Below, piece after piece: positions 24,433 through 33,561 of a stretch of 56,844 bases of DNA. Positions within the stretch are counted from its first letter, which is position 1. Each line of letters opens with the position of its first letter. Source of the stretch: Rhodocyclales bacterium RIFCSPLOWO2_02_FULL_63_24 (GTDB lineage: Bacteria > Pseudomonadota > Gammaproteobacteria > Burkholderiales > Rhodocyclaceae); contig MHZX01000068.1 in the NCBI GenBank assembly GCA_001828935.1, positions 1-56,844 of the forward strand, written 5' to 3'. The notes under the pieces were generated by a model. That model was not told the DNA's origin. It saw nothing but the letters and a program-made list of their open reading frames with translations, and did not search any database. The position numbers and the translations under genes were made by a program.

Positions 24433-25805
24433 TCAATCCGGCGCGGGATTGTCGTCGGGGTTCTTCGGCTTGAGCTTGCGCCAGAGCGAACTGCGATTGA
24501 TGCCCAACGCCTGTGCGGCGAGAGTCTGGTGGCCGCCGACGGCGTCGAGCACCCAGCGGATGTAATCGCGCTCCTGCTCGTCCAGCGTCGGTATGCGGCC
24601 ATTCTTCTTGCGGAACACCGCGAGCTCGCCGGATCGCAAATGAGGCGGCAACTGCTCCAGCCCCAGGGTGTCGCCGACGGAAATTGCCACTCCGCGCTCG
24701 ATGATATTTTCCAGCTCGCGCACGTTGCCCGGGAACGCATAGGCCTGCACACGCTCGAGTGCATCGGGTGCGATTACCGAGACCGGCTGGCCCATCTGCA
24801 GCGCAAATTTGTGCAGAAGGTGTTGTGCCAGCAACGGAATGTCGTCGGGCCGCTGCGCCAGCGGCGCGATGTGCAGGGCGACCACATTGAGGCGGAAGTA
24901 CAGGTCCTGGCGCAGGATCTGGTCCGCGACGGCCTGTGCGACGTCGCGATTGGTTGCAGCGACGACGCGGATGTCAACCTTGGTCGGTGCGGTCGCTCCG
25001 AGACGCAGCACCTCTTTCTCCTGGATGACGCGCAGCAGCTTGACCTGCATCTCCGGCGGCATCTCGGTGATCTCGTCGAGAAACAGCGTGCCGCCCGATG
25101 CGGCCTCGATCAGGCCCTTGCGCGCGCTTGCGGCGCCGGTGAAGGCTTCGCGCCCATGGCCGAAAGCTCGTTGGCGAACAGTTCCTTGTTGAAGGCGCCG
25201 CAATTGACTGCGACCAGTGGGCCGTTGTGGCGGCCGCTGTGCCGATGGAGGAATTGCACCAGCAGTTCCTTGCCGGTGCCGCTGTCGCCGGTAACGAGGA
25301 CGTTGCAGTCGGTGGGGGCGATTTGTCGCGCCAGGTCGAGCAGGCGCAGGGTGGCAGGATCCTGGGTGATGAATTTCGCCTTGCCGCGGTAGCTGGCGAT
25401 CTCGGCTCGCAGCCGCTGGTTTTCACGGCGCAGCCGCAGCTTTTCCAGCGCCTCGGCGACGACTTTCCTGACTTCGTCGAAATGGAAGGGCTTGGCAATG
25501 TAATGGAAGGCGCCCAGCTTCATCGCGCTTACCGCGGTTTCCGTGGTGGCGTAGCCGGTGATGACGATCACTTCGCTGTCGGGGTGGAGCTCCTTGCAGG
25601 CCTTGAGCAGGGCCATGCCGTTGATCTTTTCCATGCGCAGGTCGGTCAGCAGCAGGTCGAAGGGCCGGCTTTCGAGCAATGTCAGGCCTTCGCTGCCGCT
25701 TTGCGCCGTGGTGACCTCGTATCCCTCCGCCGTCATGACGTGGCTCAAGTTGCGCACGGCGATTTCCTCGTCGTCGACGATCAGGATTCGATCAGGCTTA
25801 TTCAT
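24433..25805 (-). pseudogene. NtrC-family sigma-54 response regulator with a frameshift
   Basis: Start ATG 25805 overlaps the kinase stop. Receiver domain: 'ILIVDDEE', 'DLLLTDLRMEKINGMALL', 'VITGYATTETAVSAM', 'KPFHF'. The sigma-54 AAA+ domain follows: '[22 protein letters not shown]' in part, '[12 protein letters not shown]' (the GAFTGA loop as EAFTGA), '[13 protein letters not shown]', '[11 protein letters not shown]' and '[16 protein letters not shown]'. The C-terminal Fis-type HTH is '[19 protein letters not shown]'. Between 'KELFANEL' and '[11 protein letters not shown]' one base is missing near 25163-25166 (an AAA run on the plus strand), so the ORF is split at the start of the oligomerisation loop. 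It is either a sequencing indel or a true pseudogene. The truncated partner kinase argues for real decay. Confidence 0.85.
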
Positions 25806-26175
25806 ATGCATGTGCAATTTCACCGTCTTGCGGCAGCCGCATGACGAAGGTGGCGCCGCGGCCATCTTCGCTGGATGCCGAGACGCAGCCGCGGTGCTCT
25901 TCGACAATCTGGTAGACGATGAACAGGCCCAGCCCCATGCCTTTACCAACCTCCTTGGTGGTGAAGAACGGATCGAAGATGCGCGGCAGGATCTGCGGGG
26001 GAATTCCCGGGCCGTCGTCGTTGACGCGGATGTCGACGGCGGCCATCTCGCGGCAGGGCGCAAGACCCGGGTCGACCGGCGCGGCGGCGCCGGCGGCATG
26101 CCGGTTGGCAGCGATCGTCACGCGGCCGTTCTCGCCAGAGGCCTGCATGGCGTTCTTGATCAGGTTATGGTCTAT
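25798..26175 (-). pseudogene. Histidine kinase remnant, ATP-binding domain only
   Basis: What remains starts inside the N box ('[20 protein letters not shown]'). It keeps the G1 box '[11 protein letters not shown]', the F box '[22 protein letters not shown]' (with G2) and the end of the HATPase fold. Sensor, dimerisation helix and phosphorylated His are all missing; an in-frame TAA stands at 26178-26176. The break lies against the unassigned scar that follows. It overlaps the regulator gene by eight bases, as in an intact two-component operon, so the pair was once functional. Confidence 0.85.
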
Positions 26176-26414
26176 TTAGGATTGCTAATATCATTTGCTC
26201 CGTGAAGATAAGGTCAAGACGCGGGATGTGTTGGCGCTGTATCGCCATCCGCTACGGCGAGGAGCGCGTCTTTTGCTCGACTGCCTTGTAGCGCAGTTGC
26301 TTCATCAGCGCCGATTCCCCAGACCAGCTTTAAGCATTGCGCCATGGGCTATGCTGGGTGCTACACAAGGACAGACATGGGACGCAAGATTTTCTTTTTG
26401 CCGGGAGAGCCTTG
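26176..26414. other. Unassigned spacer at the kinase breakpoint
   Basis: About 240 bp between the beheaded kinase and the start of the P-loop gene. It begins with an AT-richer stretch (26176-26215) unlike the surroundings. A short plus-strand open frame from 26195 ('LREDKVKTRDVLALYRHPLR') has no recognisable family. I interpret it as the scar of a deletion or departed mobile element. No terminal repeat or transposase motif was identified. Confidence 0.35.
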
Positions 26415-28163
26415 ATGGGCGGCGAGAACGCCTCTGCCGGCGCAGGCTCGGCCTGGAATCCGGGCGTCGGTACGGGCATCCCCGCAGAGTTCCGGACGCT
26501 GGAGACGATCTTCCGCCCGGACTGCGTCTTCAGCGGCGTCGCCGAGATCGACGAGTTCGCCGCGCTGACCGGGCTGCCGCACGAGGAACTGACGGTATTC
26601 CGGCCGCAGCGGCTGGCGCTGCATGAAATCATCATTCGCGTGACAGCCGATATCGCGGTTGCCGAAGGCGACGAGGAAGAGGATTTTGGGCGCAATTTCC
26701 GCCGCATCGCGGTGAAGATCCGCGACGACTTCGTCGCCCCGCAGATGGCCGCGATCGAACAGGCCTACGCCGACCTCGCCCAGCGCGCCGATGCGCTGGT
26801 GCGCCGGATTCTTGCCGAAACCTTGTTCGCGCCGCCGCAGCCGCCGCCCTCGCGCGGCTGGTTCGGCCGCTGGCGCAGGCCAGCGCGCCCGGGTCCGGCG
26901 CCGGAATCGGCCGCGGAGCGCGAGTACCGCATCGTTGCGGCCTACAAGACGCTGGGCCTGGACGCCGCGGACCCCCTGCGGCGCGCGGTATTCAAGAGCC
27001 TCTACCGGGTGCTCGGCGCGCTGGCCGGCCGGCGCGGGCGCCTGGGGGCGGACCGGGAGCTGCTGGCGAAACTGGTCGTCCGCCACGTCTGCAACAGCCA
27101 GGGCAGCCAGGCGATCGGCCACATCATCGCGCCGCTGGTCGACGCCGCCATCGCGCGCCAAGGCTACGTCCGCGTCGCCACGCAAGCGGCGCCGGTGCTG
27201 ATCAGCCTGAAGGGCGCCTCGGCGGCCGGCAAGAGCTCGCTACGGCCGATGCTGAAGCAGATCCTGCGCGAGCAGGGCATCGAAGCCGACGGCTATGCCA
27301 CCATCAGCCCCGACGTCTGGCGGCGCCAGTTGCTCGACTATGGGTCGCTCGGGCCGGCGCGCAAATATGCCGGCCACCTGACCAGCCGCGAGCTGATGGT
27401 GATCGACGGCAAACTCGATCGCTACATCCGCGACAAGGCCAATCGGGAAGGAGCCATCCCCCACTTGCTGGTCGATCGCTTCCGTTTTGACAGCTTTACC
27501 GCCGAGAAGGTGGCGCGGGTGCTGCACGACACCTACGCCCGCTACGTCGACACGATGTACATGTACTTCATCGTTACGCCGCCCGAGGAAACCGTCGAGC
27601 GCGGTTGGCAGCGGGCGCTGGAGCGGGGCCGCTACAAGGCCGTGGAAGATTTCCTGGCGCACGGCGTGGAAGCCTATCGCGGCATGCCGAAGATCCTGTT
27701 CAAATGGCTGGCCAGTCCCCGGCCGGAATACCGCTACGTCTTCCTCGACAATCGGGTGCCGCGCGGCACCTTTCCCAAGACCATTGCCCGCGGCGACCGC
27801 GGCGCGATGGTGATTTACGACCCGGTGGCGTTCATCGACATCGAGCGCTACCAGAAGATCGACATCAACGCCGCCTCGCCGGAGGCGGTCTATCCCTCTG
27901 CCGCGGAGATGACCGTCGCAGCGAATTCGGGCTTCCTGAAGGAATGCGTGCGGCGCATCGGAACGCTTGAATTCGTCGATCGGAGCAGCGGCATGACCTA
28001 CCTTCGGGCGCGCCAGGGAAACTTCGAGGTACTCGATGCGGCCCTGCTCGCACGGGTGCTAAGCGATCGGGAACTGGCTGCCACGCTGGGCGAGATTGCG
28101 CCCCGCATTGTGGCTCCAGGCCAGGAGTCGGCGCCGGCGGCACGGCGCGATACGCTGTCCTGA
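26415..28163 (+). CDS. Large P-loop protein with zeta-toxin-like kinase core, function unknown
   Basis: 582 residues. The first ~255 form an unrecognised helical region containing a Pro/Arg-rich linker near 138-166. A Walker A loop 'LKGASAAGKSSLRPML' starts at about 265. It is followed by 'GYATISPDVWRRQLLDY', 'HLTSRELMVIDGKLDRYIRD', 'LLVDRFRFDSF' and 'MYFIVTPPEETVERGWQRALERG'. That arrangement resembles the zeta-toxin/AAA-33 kinase fold (P-loop, then a conserved Asp, then a lid Arg cluster). No epsilon-type antitoxin is adjacent. Start ATG 26415 follows GGGAGAG. It sits intact between two decayed loci. The true substrate is unknown. Confidence 0.65.
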   Translation: MGGENASAGAGSAWNPGVGTGIPAEFRTLETIFRPDCVFSGVAEIDEFAALTGLPHEELTVFRPQRLALHEIIIRVTADIAVAEGDEEEDFGRNFRRIAVKIRDDFVAPQMAAIEQAYADLAQRADALVRRILAETLFAPPQPPPSRGWFGRWRRPARPGPAPESAAEREYRIVAAYKTLGLDAADPLRRAVFKSLYRVLGALAGRRGRLGADRELLAKLVVRHVCNSQGSQAIGHIIAPLVDAAIARQGYVRVATQAAPVLISLKGASAAGKSSLRPMLKQILREQGIEADGYATISPDVWRRQLLDYGSLGPARKYAGHLTSRELMVIDGKLDRYIRDKANREGAIPHLLVDRFRFDSFTAEKVARVLHDTYARYVDTMYMYFIVTPPEETVERGWQRALERGRYKAVEDFLAHGVEAYRGMPKILFKWLASPRPEYRYVFLDNRVPRGTFPKTIARGDRGAMVIYDPVAFIDIERYQKIDINAASPEAVYPSAAEMTVAANSGFLKECVRRIGTLEFVDRSSGMTYLRARQGNFEVLDAALLARVLSDRELAATLGEIAPRIVAPGQESAPAARRDTLS

Positions 28164-28168
28164 TTGCA

Positions 28169-28184
28169 GAACAACAACCTTGTT
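28169..28184. repeat. Perfect inverted repeat ACAACAA-CC-TTGTTGT
   Basis: A 7+2+7 palindrome five bases after the P-loop gene stop and about 100 bp before the SulP pseudogene. No T run follows, so an operator is as likely as a terminator. Confidence 0.5.
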
Positions 28185-28286
28185 GTCTCCAATGTATTAG
28201 GCGCTGCTACGATCGAGCGCTTCGTCAAGGGAGCGTCAAGAACCGATGCACGCCCCGCTCCTTGCCCACAGAGTGAGTTCCCGGAC

Positions 28287-30427
28287 ATGAGCTTCTCACC
28301 GTCGCTGCTGCGGTTCCTGCCTTTCCTGCGTTGGCTGCCCTACGGCGGGGCGACGCTGCGAGCCGACTTCCTCGCCGGTCTGACGGTGGTCCTGGTGCTG
28401 GTGCCGCAGTCGATGGCCTATGCCCAGCTGGCCGGCCTGCCGGCTTATTACGGGTTCTATGCGGCCTTCCTGCCGGTGATGGTGGCCGCGATGTAGGGCT
28501 CGTCGAACCAGCTCGGAACCGGACCGGTGGCCGTGGCCTCGCTGCTTACGGCTTCGTCGCTGACGTCGCTGGCGGCGCCAGGTTCCGAGCAATTCATTGC
28601 CCTCGCGATCATGCTGGCCCTTTTGGTCGGGATCGTCCAACTGGTTCTCGGGGCGTTCAAGCTCGGCGTCATCGTGAACTTCCTGTCGCACCGGTGATCG
28701 TCGGCTTTACCAACGCAGCGGCCATGATCATCGGCCTGTCGCAGGTCAACAAGCTGATCGGCGTGCCGATGGGACGGTCGGAACACTTCATCCAGGACAT
28801 CTGGGGCGTTGCCAAGCAGGTGGGCGATACCCACCTGCCGATTTTGGCCATGGGTGCGGCCGCCATCGCCATCATCTGGGCGATCCGCAAGAAGGCGCCG
28901 AAGCTTCCCGGCATGCTGATCGCCGTGGCCGTGACGACGACGGCGTCGTGGCTGATCGGTTTCGAGCGCGACGCCGTCGCGACGATCGACCAGGTGGCAG
29001 AATCCGAGGCCAAGGCCTTGCTGACCGAGTTTGTCCGCACCGATGCGCGGATCAAGGAGATCAACGAGCAGCTTGCCGCCAGGACCGCCGAGTTGAAGGC
29101 GCTGCGCACGGAGCGCGGCGATCTTTCCCACCAAGCGGTGACGCTGAACTACGAGGTGGAATTGCTGCGCCTGCAGCTCAAAGACCGCGAGGACGAGAAT
29201 CGCCGCCGCAATCGGGCAATACGCAGCTTTGTCTTCGAGCGCGTCGTCGCAGCGGATGGCCAGGCGGCGGAACTCTATGCCGAAGGCAAGGTACCGCAAG
29301 GCAAGGCGTCGGATGGCCACCGCTGGCGCATCGCCCGTGCGGCCTCGGGCAGCATGAGGCTGACCGGCGGCGGCGAGGTGGTCGGTAAGGTGCCGGAAGG
29401 CCTGCCCTCCGTCGGCGTGCCGAAAATGTCCTGGGAGATGCCCGGCAGCCTGCTCTCGGCCGCCATCGTCATCTCGCTGGTGGGGTTCATGGAGGCGATT
29501 TCCATCGCCAAGGCCATCGCCGCCACGACCAAACAGAAGATCGACCCGAACCAGGAACTCATCGGCCAGGGGCTGGCCAACATCGTCGGTGCCGCGACCC
29601 AGGCGTTTCCGGTTTCGGGTTCCTTCTCGCGCTCGGCGGTAAATATCAATGCCGGGGCGAAGACCGGCATGTCTTCCTGATTCACCGGCCTCTTCGTGCT
29701 GCTGACCCTGCTGTTCCTGACGCCGCTGCTCTATCACCTGCCGCAGGCGGTGCTGGCCGCGGTGATCATCATGGCGGTGATCGGCCTGATCAATTTCGCG
29801 GCGGTCAAGCATGCCTGGCAGGCCAACAAGCACGACGGCATCGCCGCCGTGGCAACCTTCGTCGCCATCCTGGCCGCGGCGCCCCATCTCGACAACGGGA
29901 TCATGGTCGGCGCCGGCCTGGCCATCGGTCTCTACCTGTATCGCGCCATGTCGCCGCGCGTGGCCATTCTCGGCCGGCATGCTGACGGCAGCTTGCGCGA
30001 CGCACGGGTGCATAACCTGCCGCCCTCCGAGATCGTGACCGCAGTGCGCTTCGACGGCCGCCTGTACTTCGCCAACGTGGCCTTCTTCGAGGATGCGATC
30101 CTCGATGCGGTGGCGGCCAACCCCAAGGCGCACGCCCTGCTGGTGGCGGGCGAAGGGATCAACGAACTCGATGCTTCCGGCGAGGAGGTGATGCATCACG
30201 TGGTTCAGCACCTGCCGGACGCCGGAATTTCATTGTCATTTTCCGGCCTCAAGAAGCAGGCGGTGGACGTAATGCGCGCCACGGGGTTGCTCGAGTTCAT
30301 AGGCGAACGGAATATCTATCCGACCGCCGATGATGCGCTGGAGGCCATCCACAGCGAGGCTGCAGCGCGCGGTCTGGACGATTCCGCGTGCCCGCTGCGG
30401 CCGCTTGCGGCACAGCGATTTGCATGA
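28287..30427 (+). pseudogene. SulP-family anion transporter, inactivated, with a coiled-coil insertion
   Basis: Continuous SulP-STAS homology runs through three lesions. The N-terminus 'LAGLTVVLVLVPQSMAYAQL' ends at a TAG (28494) in '...MVAAM*GSSNQLGTGPVA'. One base is lost near 28692 between 'VIVNFLSH' and 'PVIVGFTNAAAMIIGL'. A TGA (29678) interrupts 'GAKTGMSS*FTGLFVLLTLL'. The C-terminal STAS-like part continues to 30427. Between 'WLIGFERDAVATI' and 'PKMSWEMPGSLLSAA' there is an insertion of about 140 residues rich in Glu, Leu and Arg heptads ('IKEINEQLAARTAELKALRT'), an apparent coiled coil absent from ordinary SulP proteins. Either stop could arise from a TGG Trp codon by one G-to-A change. 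It directly precedes the Hyf-type operon. Confidence 0.85.
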
Positions 30428-30477
30428 TCAGGGTTTGCTGCGATAGCCGCCAACCCGAAAAAGCGCAGTAGAATATT

Positions 30478-30491
30478 ATTGATGAGTCAAT
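30478..30491. promoter_or_regulatory. Palindrome upstream of the Hyf-type operon
   Basis: ATTGA-TGAG-TCAAT is a perfect 5+4+5 dyad about 120 bp upstream of hyfB, next to an AT-rich TAGAATATTATT that could be a -10 region. It resembles but does not match an FNR site (half-site spacing is two bases too short). The rest of 30428-30607 shows nothing else. Confidence 0.35.
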
Positions 30492-30607
30492 GTCTGTGCT
30501 GCTCTTTGGCAAGGACGCGAGAGTCCGTTCCTGTCATGTCCGTCGTTCCGCCCAGCGGTCGTCATTCGGCGACGTCGCGGACGGCTGGTTGCGGAAGCGG
30601 GCTATAA

Positions 30608-32620
30608 GTGCTGACCGGGCTTCCGCATCTTGACTGGTTGTTGTGGCTGTGCGCCGCCTGGCTTACGGTGGGCGCGCTCGGCATCGTCGCGTTGCGGCGC
30701 TTCGAGTTCGTCTCCCACGTGCTGTTCCCCCTCGGCGGCCTGATTTGCCTCGGCGTTTTCCTGGTCGCATTGAATGCGGTTTTCGCTGTACCGGAGTTGG
30801 CGGTGCTGCCGCTGGGATTGCCCGGTCTGCCCTTCCACCTCCGCCTCGACGCGCTTGCCGCGCTGTTCATCGCAGTAATTGGCGGGGTCGGTACCGGCGT
30901 CTCGGTGTTCGCCGCGGGCTATTTCCGCAAGGGCGAGGGTACCCCCCCCGGGCTGCTTTGCCTGCAGTACCACATCTTTATGGCGAGCATGGTCATGGTG
31001 GTGCTGGCCGACGATGCCTACGTTTTCATGGTGATGTGGGAGACCATGGCGATGTCATCGTTCTTCCTGGTTACCAGCAACCATCGCATCGAGGCGATCC
31101 GTCGTGCCGGCTATCTCTACCTGCTGGTGGCGCATATCGGCGCCATCGCGATCCTGCTTTGTTTCGGCGTGCTGCAGGCGAACACCGGCGACTACACCTT
31201 TGCCAACATGCGCGCCCAGCAACTTTCTCCGTTCTGGGCTTCCGCCGCATTCCTGCTTGCAGTGTTCGGCTTCGGCGCCAAGGCCGGCATCGTGCCGCTG
31301 CACGTCTGGTTGCCCGAGGCGCATCCGGCGGCGCCATCGCCGGTATCGGCGCTGATGAGCGGCGTGATGCTGAAAACAGCGATCTACGGATTGCTGCGGG
31401 TGAGCTTTGACCTCCTGCATGTGCAGTTGTGGTGGTGGGGCGTGATCCTGCTTGCGCTGGGTTTGGTCACGGCGCTGTTCGGCGTGATTTTCAGCGCGGT
31501 GCAGACCGACATGAAGCGGCTGCTGGCGTATTCCTCGATCGAGAATATCGGCCTGCTCTGCGTCGGCATGGGATTGGGCGTGCTGTTCAAGGCCTATCGC
31601 ATGGACGGACTGGCGGCGCTGGCGCTCACCGCCTGCCTCTATCATGTCGCCAGCCATGCCTTCTTCAAGAGTCTGCTGTTCGTAGGTACCGGTTCGGTGC
31701 TGCATGCCACGGGCGAACGCAACCTCGGTCGCCTGGGCGGCTTGATGCGCTACATGCCCTGGGTGGCCTGGGCCACGCTGGTCGGCGTGCTGGCCAGCGC
31801 GGGCTTGCCGCCTTTCGGCGGCTTCGTTTCGGAGTGGTTGCTGTTACAAAGCTTCCTGTTCACTCCAGGCCTGCCCGATCCCTTCCTGAACATGCTGATC
31901 CCTGTGGTGGCGGCCGCGGTGGCCCTGGTGGCGGCGCTGGCCGGGTTCGCCATGGTCAAGTTCTTCGGCGTAATCTTTCTCGGACAGCCGCGCGAGGAAA
32001 AACTGGCGAAGGCGCATGATGCAGCGTGGTGGGAGCGTGCGGGCATGTTCTGGCTGGTAGCCGGCTGTCTGGTGCTGGGTTTGTTCCCGGTGCACGTCAT
32101 CGAGCCCATCGGACGCGTTACGCTGCTGCTGGTCGGGCAGAACCTGGCCGACACGGTGCGCACCAATGGCTGGTTCCTGCTGGCGCCGATGTCGGTCGAT
32201 CGGGCCAGCTACGCGCCCTTGGTATTCCTCGTGGTCGGCGCGGCGAGTTTCTATCTGGCCGTGATCATCGTGCGGGTGCTCTATCGTGGTCAGCTGCGGC
32301 GTGCCGCGCCGTGGGATTGCGGCTATCCAGCCGGTAATGCGCGCATGCAGGATACCGCTGAAGGCTTCGGCCAGCCGATCCGCCGGATGTTCGAGCCCTT
32401 CTTCCGCATGGAGGTCAAGCTTCCCTCGCCCTTCGACGAGAAGCCGGTGTATCGCATCCGCGTCGACGACCACTTCTGGCACTGGATCTACCTGCCGATC
32501 GCCGTGGCGACGGAAGCGGTGGCCAAGCTGGTCGGGCGCTTGCAGCAGGGACGCATTTCGGTCTATCTGCTATACAGCTTCGTGACCCTGATCGCCATGC
32601 TGGTGCTGGTGAGGCTATGA
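30608..32620 (+). CDS. hyfB: HyfB-like antiporter-type membrane subunit
   Basis: A 670-residue NuoL/NuoM/MrpA-type subunit with about fourteen or more membrane helices and a C-terminal extension, the size of HyfB. Proton-translocation residues are visible: the TM5 Glu in 'FMVMWETMAMSSFF', the TM7 Lys in 'FGFGAKAGIVPLHVWLPEAHPAAPSPVSALMSG' (read in two parts), and 'KRLLAYSSIENIG'. It starts with GTG at 30608. It is the first gene of a six-gene operon with overlapping or near-overlapping junctions. In the complex it should conduct protons or sodium ions coupled to electron transfer in the HyfG/HyfI arm. Confidence 0.92.
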   Translation: MLTGLPHLDWLLWLCAAWLTVGALGIVALRRFEFVSHVLFPLGGLICLGVFLVALNAVFAVPELAVLPLGLPGLPFHLRLDALAALFIAVIGGVGTGVSVFAAGYFRKGEGTPPGLLCLQYHIFMASMVMVVLADDAYVFMVMWETMAMSSFFLVTSNHRIEAIRRAGYLYLLVAHIGAIAILLCFGVLQANTGDYTFANMRAQQLSPFWASAAFLLAVFGFGAKAGIVPLHVWLPEAHPAAPSPVSALMSGVMLKTAIYGLLRVSFDLLHVQLWWWGVILLALGLVTALFGVIFSAVQTDMKRLLAYSSIENIGLLCVGMGLGVLFKAYRMDGLAALALTACLYHVASHAFFKSLLFVGTGSVLHATGERNLGRLGGLMRYMPWVAWATLVGVLASAGLPPFGGFVSEWLLLQSFLFTPGLPDPFLNMLIPVVAAAVALVAALAGFAMVKFFGVIFLGQPREEKLAKAHDAAWWERAGMFWLVAGCLVLGLFPVHVIEPIGRVTLLLVGQNLADTVRTNGWFLLAPMSVDRASYAPLVFLVVGAASFYLAVIIVRVLYRGQLRRAAPWDCGYPAGNARMQDTAEGFGQPIRRMFEPFFRMEVKLPSPFDEKPVYRIRVDDHFWHWIYLPIAVATEAVAKLVGRLQQGRISVYLLYSFVTLIAMLVLVRL

Positions 32621-33561
32621 GCTGGTCGGGCGTCTTCTCGCAATTGCTGGAAATCGTCGCCGCCCTGTTGCTGGCGCCGCTCCTGACCGGCTGGGTGAAC
32701 CAGTGCCGCGCCTGGCTGCAGAACAAGTCGGCGCCAAGTCTACTGCTGCAGTACCAGATGCTGCGCAAGCTGTTCCACAAGGAGTCGGTGGTTGCCGAGC
32801 ACGCCTCGCCGCTGTTCCGCATCGCACCTTATATCGTGTTCGGCTGCATGGCGCTGGCCAGCGGCATCATTCCCACCCTGTCCATCGACCTGCCGCTGTC
32901 GCCGGCGGCCGACGCCATCGCGCTGGTCGGCTTGTTCGCCTTCGCCCGCGTCTTCATTTCCCTGGCGGCGATGGATATCGGCACCGCCTTCGGCAGTCTG
33001 GGTGCGCGCCGCGAAATGCTGATCGGTTTTCTCGCCGAACCGGCGCTGCTGATGGTGCTGTTTTCGGCGTCGCTGATCACGCAGTCGACCTCGCTCACCA
33101 GCGTCATCGAGACACTGGCGCACCGCGAGTTCGTCATCTATCCGAGCCTGGCTTTCGCCGGCGTCGCGTTCACCCTGGTGTCGCTCGCTGAAAACGCCCG
33201 CGTGCCGGTCGACAACCCGAGCACCCACCTGGAATTGACCATGATTCATGAGGCGATGATCCTCGAATATTCCGGACGCCACCTGGCCCTGATCGAATGG
33301 GCCGCCAGCCTCAAGCTGTTCGCCTACTCCTGTATCGGGCTGACGCTGTTCTTTCCTTGGGGCTTGGCCGAGGTCGGTTCGCCGGGGGAAATGATTCTCG
33401 CCCTGCCGGTGCTGGTTCTCAAGCTCGCCATCGGCGGCGCTTTGCTGGCGCTGATCGAGGCGGTCAGCGCCAAGATGCGCATTTTCCGCGTTCCGGAATT
33501 TCTCGCCACTGCGTTCATGCTCGCGGTGATAGGCATGCTGGTGCATTTCCTTCTCGGTTAA
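32617..33561 (+). CDS. hyfC: HyfC-like (NuoH-type) membrane subunit
   Basis: A 314-residue respiratory-chain complex I subunit 1 family protein (HyfC/HycD/EchB) with about eight helices. Typical segments are 'LLLQYQMLRKLFHKESVV' after the first helix, 'GFLAEPALLMVLFSAS', 'NPSTHLELTMIHEAM' and 'YSGRHLALIEWAASLKLF'. It links the peripheral arm to the antiporter subunits and carries the acidic residues of the quinone/ion channel region. ATG 32617 overlaps the hyfB stop (ATGA). Confidence 0.92.
   Translation: MSWSGVFSQLLEIVAALLLAPLLTGWVNQCRAWLQNKSAPSLLLQYQMLRKLFHKESVVAEHASPLFRIAPYIVFGCMALASGIIPTLSIDLPLSPAADAIALVGLFAFARVFISLAAMDIGTAFGSLGARREMLIGFLAEPALLMVLFSASLITQSTSLTSVIETLAHREFVIYPSLAFAGVAFTLVSLAENARVPVDNPSTHLELTMIHEAMILEYSGRHLALIEWAASLKLFAYSCIGLTLFFPWGLAEVGSPGEMILALPVLVLKLAIGGALLALIEAVSAKMRIFRVPEFLATAFMLAVIGMLVHFLLG

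Noticed and set aside
26195..26400. Transposase fragment in the scar beside the kinase remnant
   Set aside because: The short open frame lacks any DDE or HTH pattern and no inverted terminal repeats or target duplication could be found.
28494..29680. Recoding of TAG and TGA as amino acids in the SulP gene
   Set aside because: No SECIS- or pyrrolysine-type signal was seen, two different stops are used, and an additional frameshift in the same gene points to decay or sequence error.
30478..30491. FNR box upstream of the Hyf-like operon
   Set aside because: The half-sites TTGA/TCAA are separated by four bases, not the six required, so it does not fit FNR.
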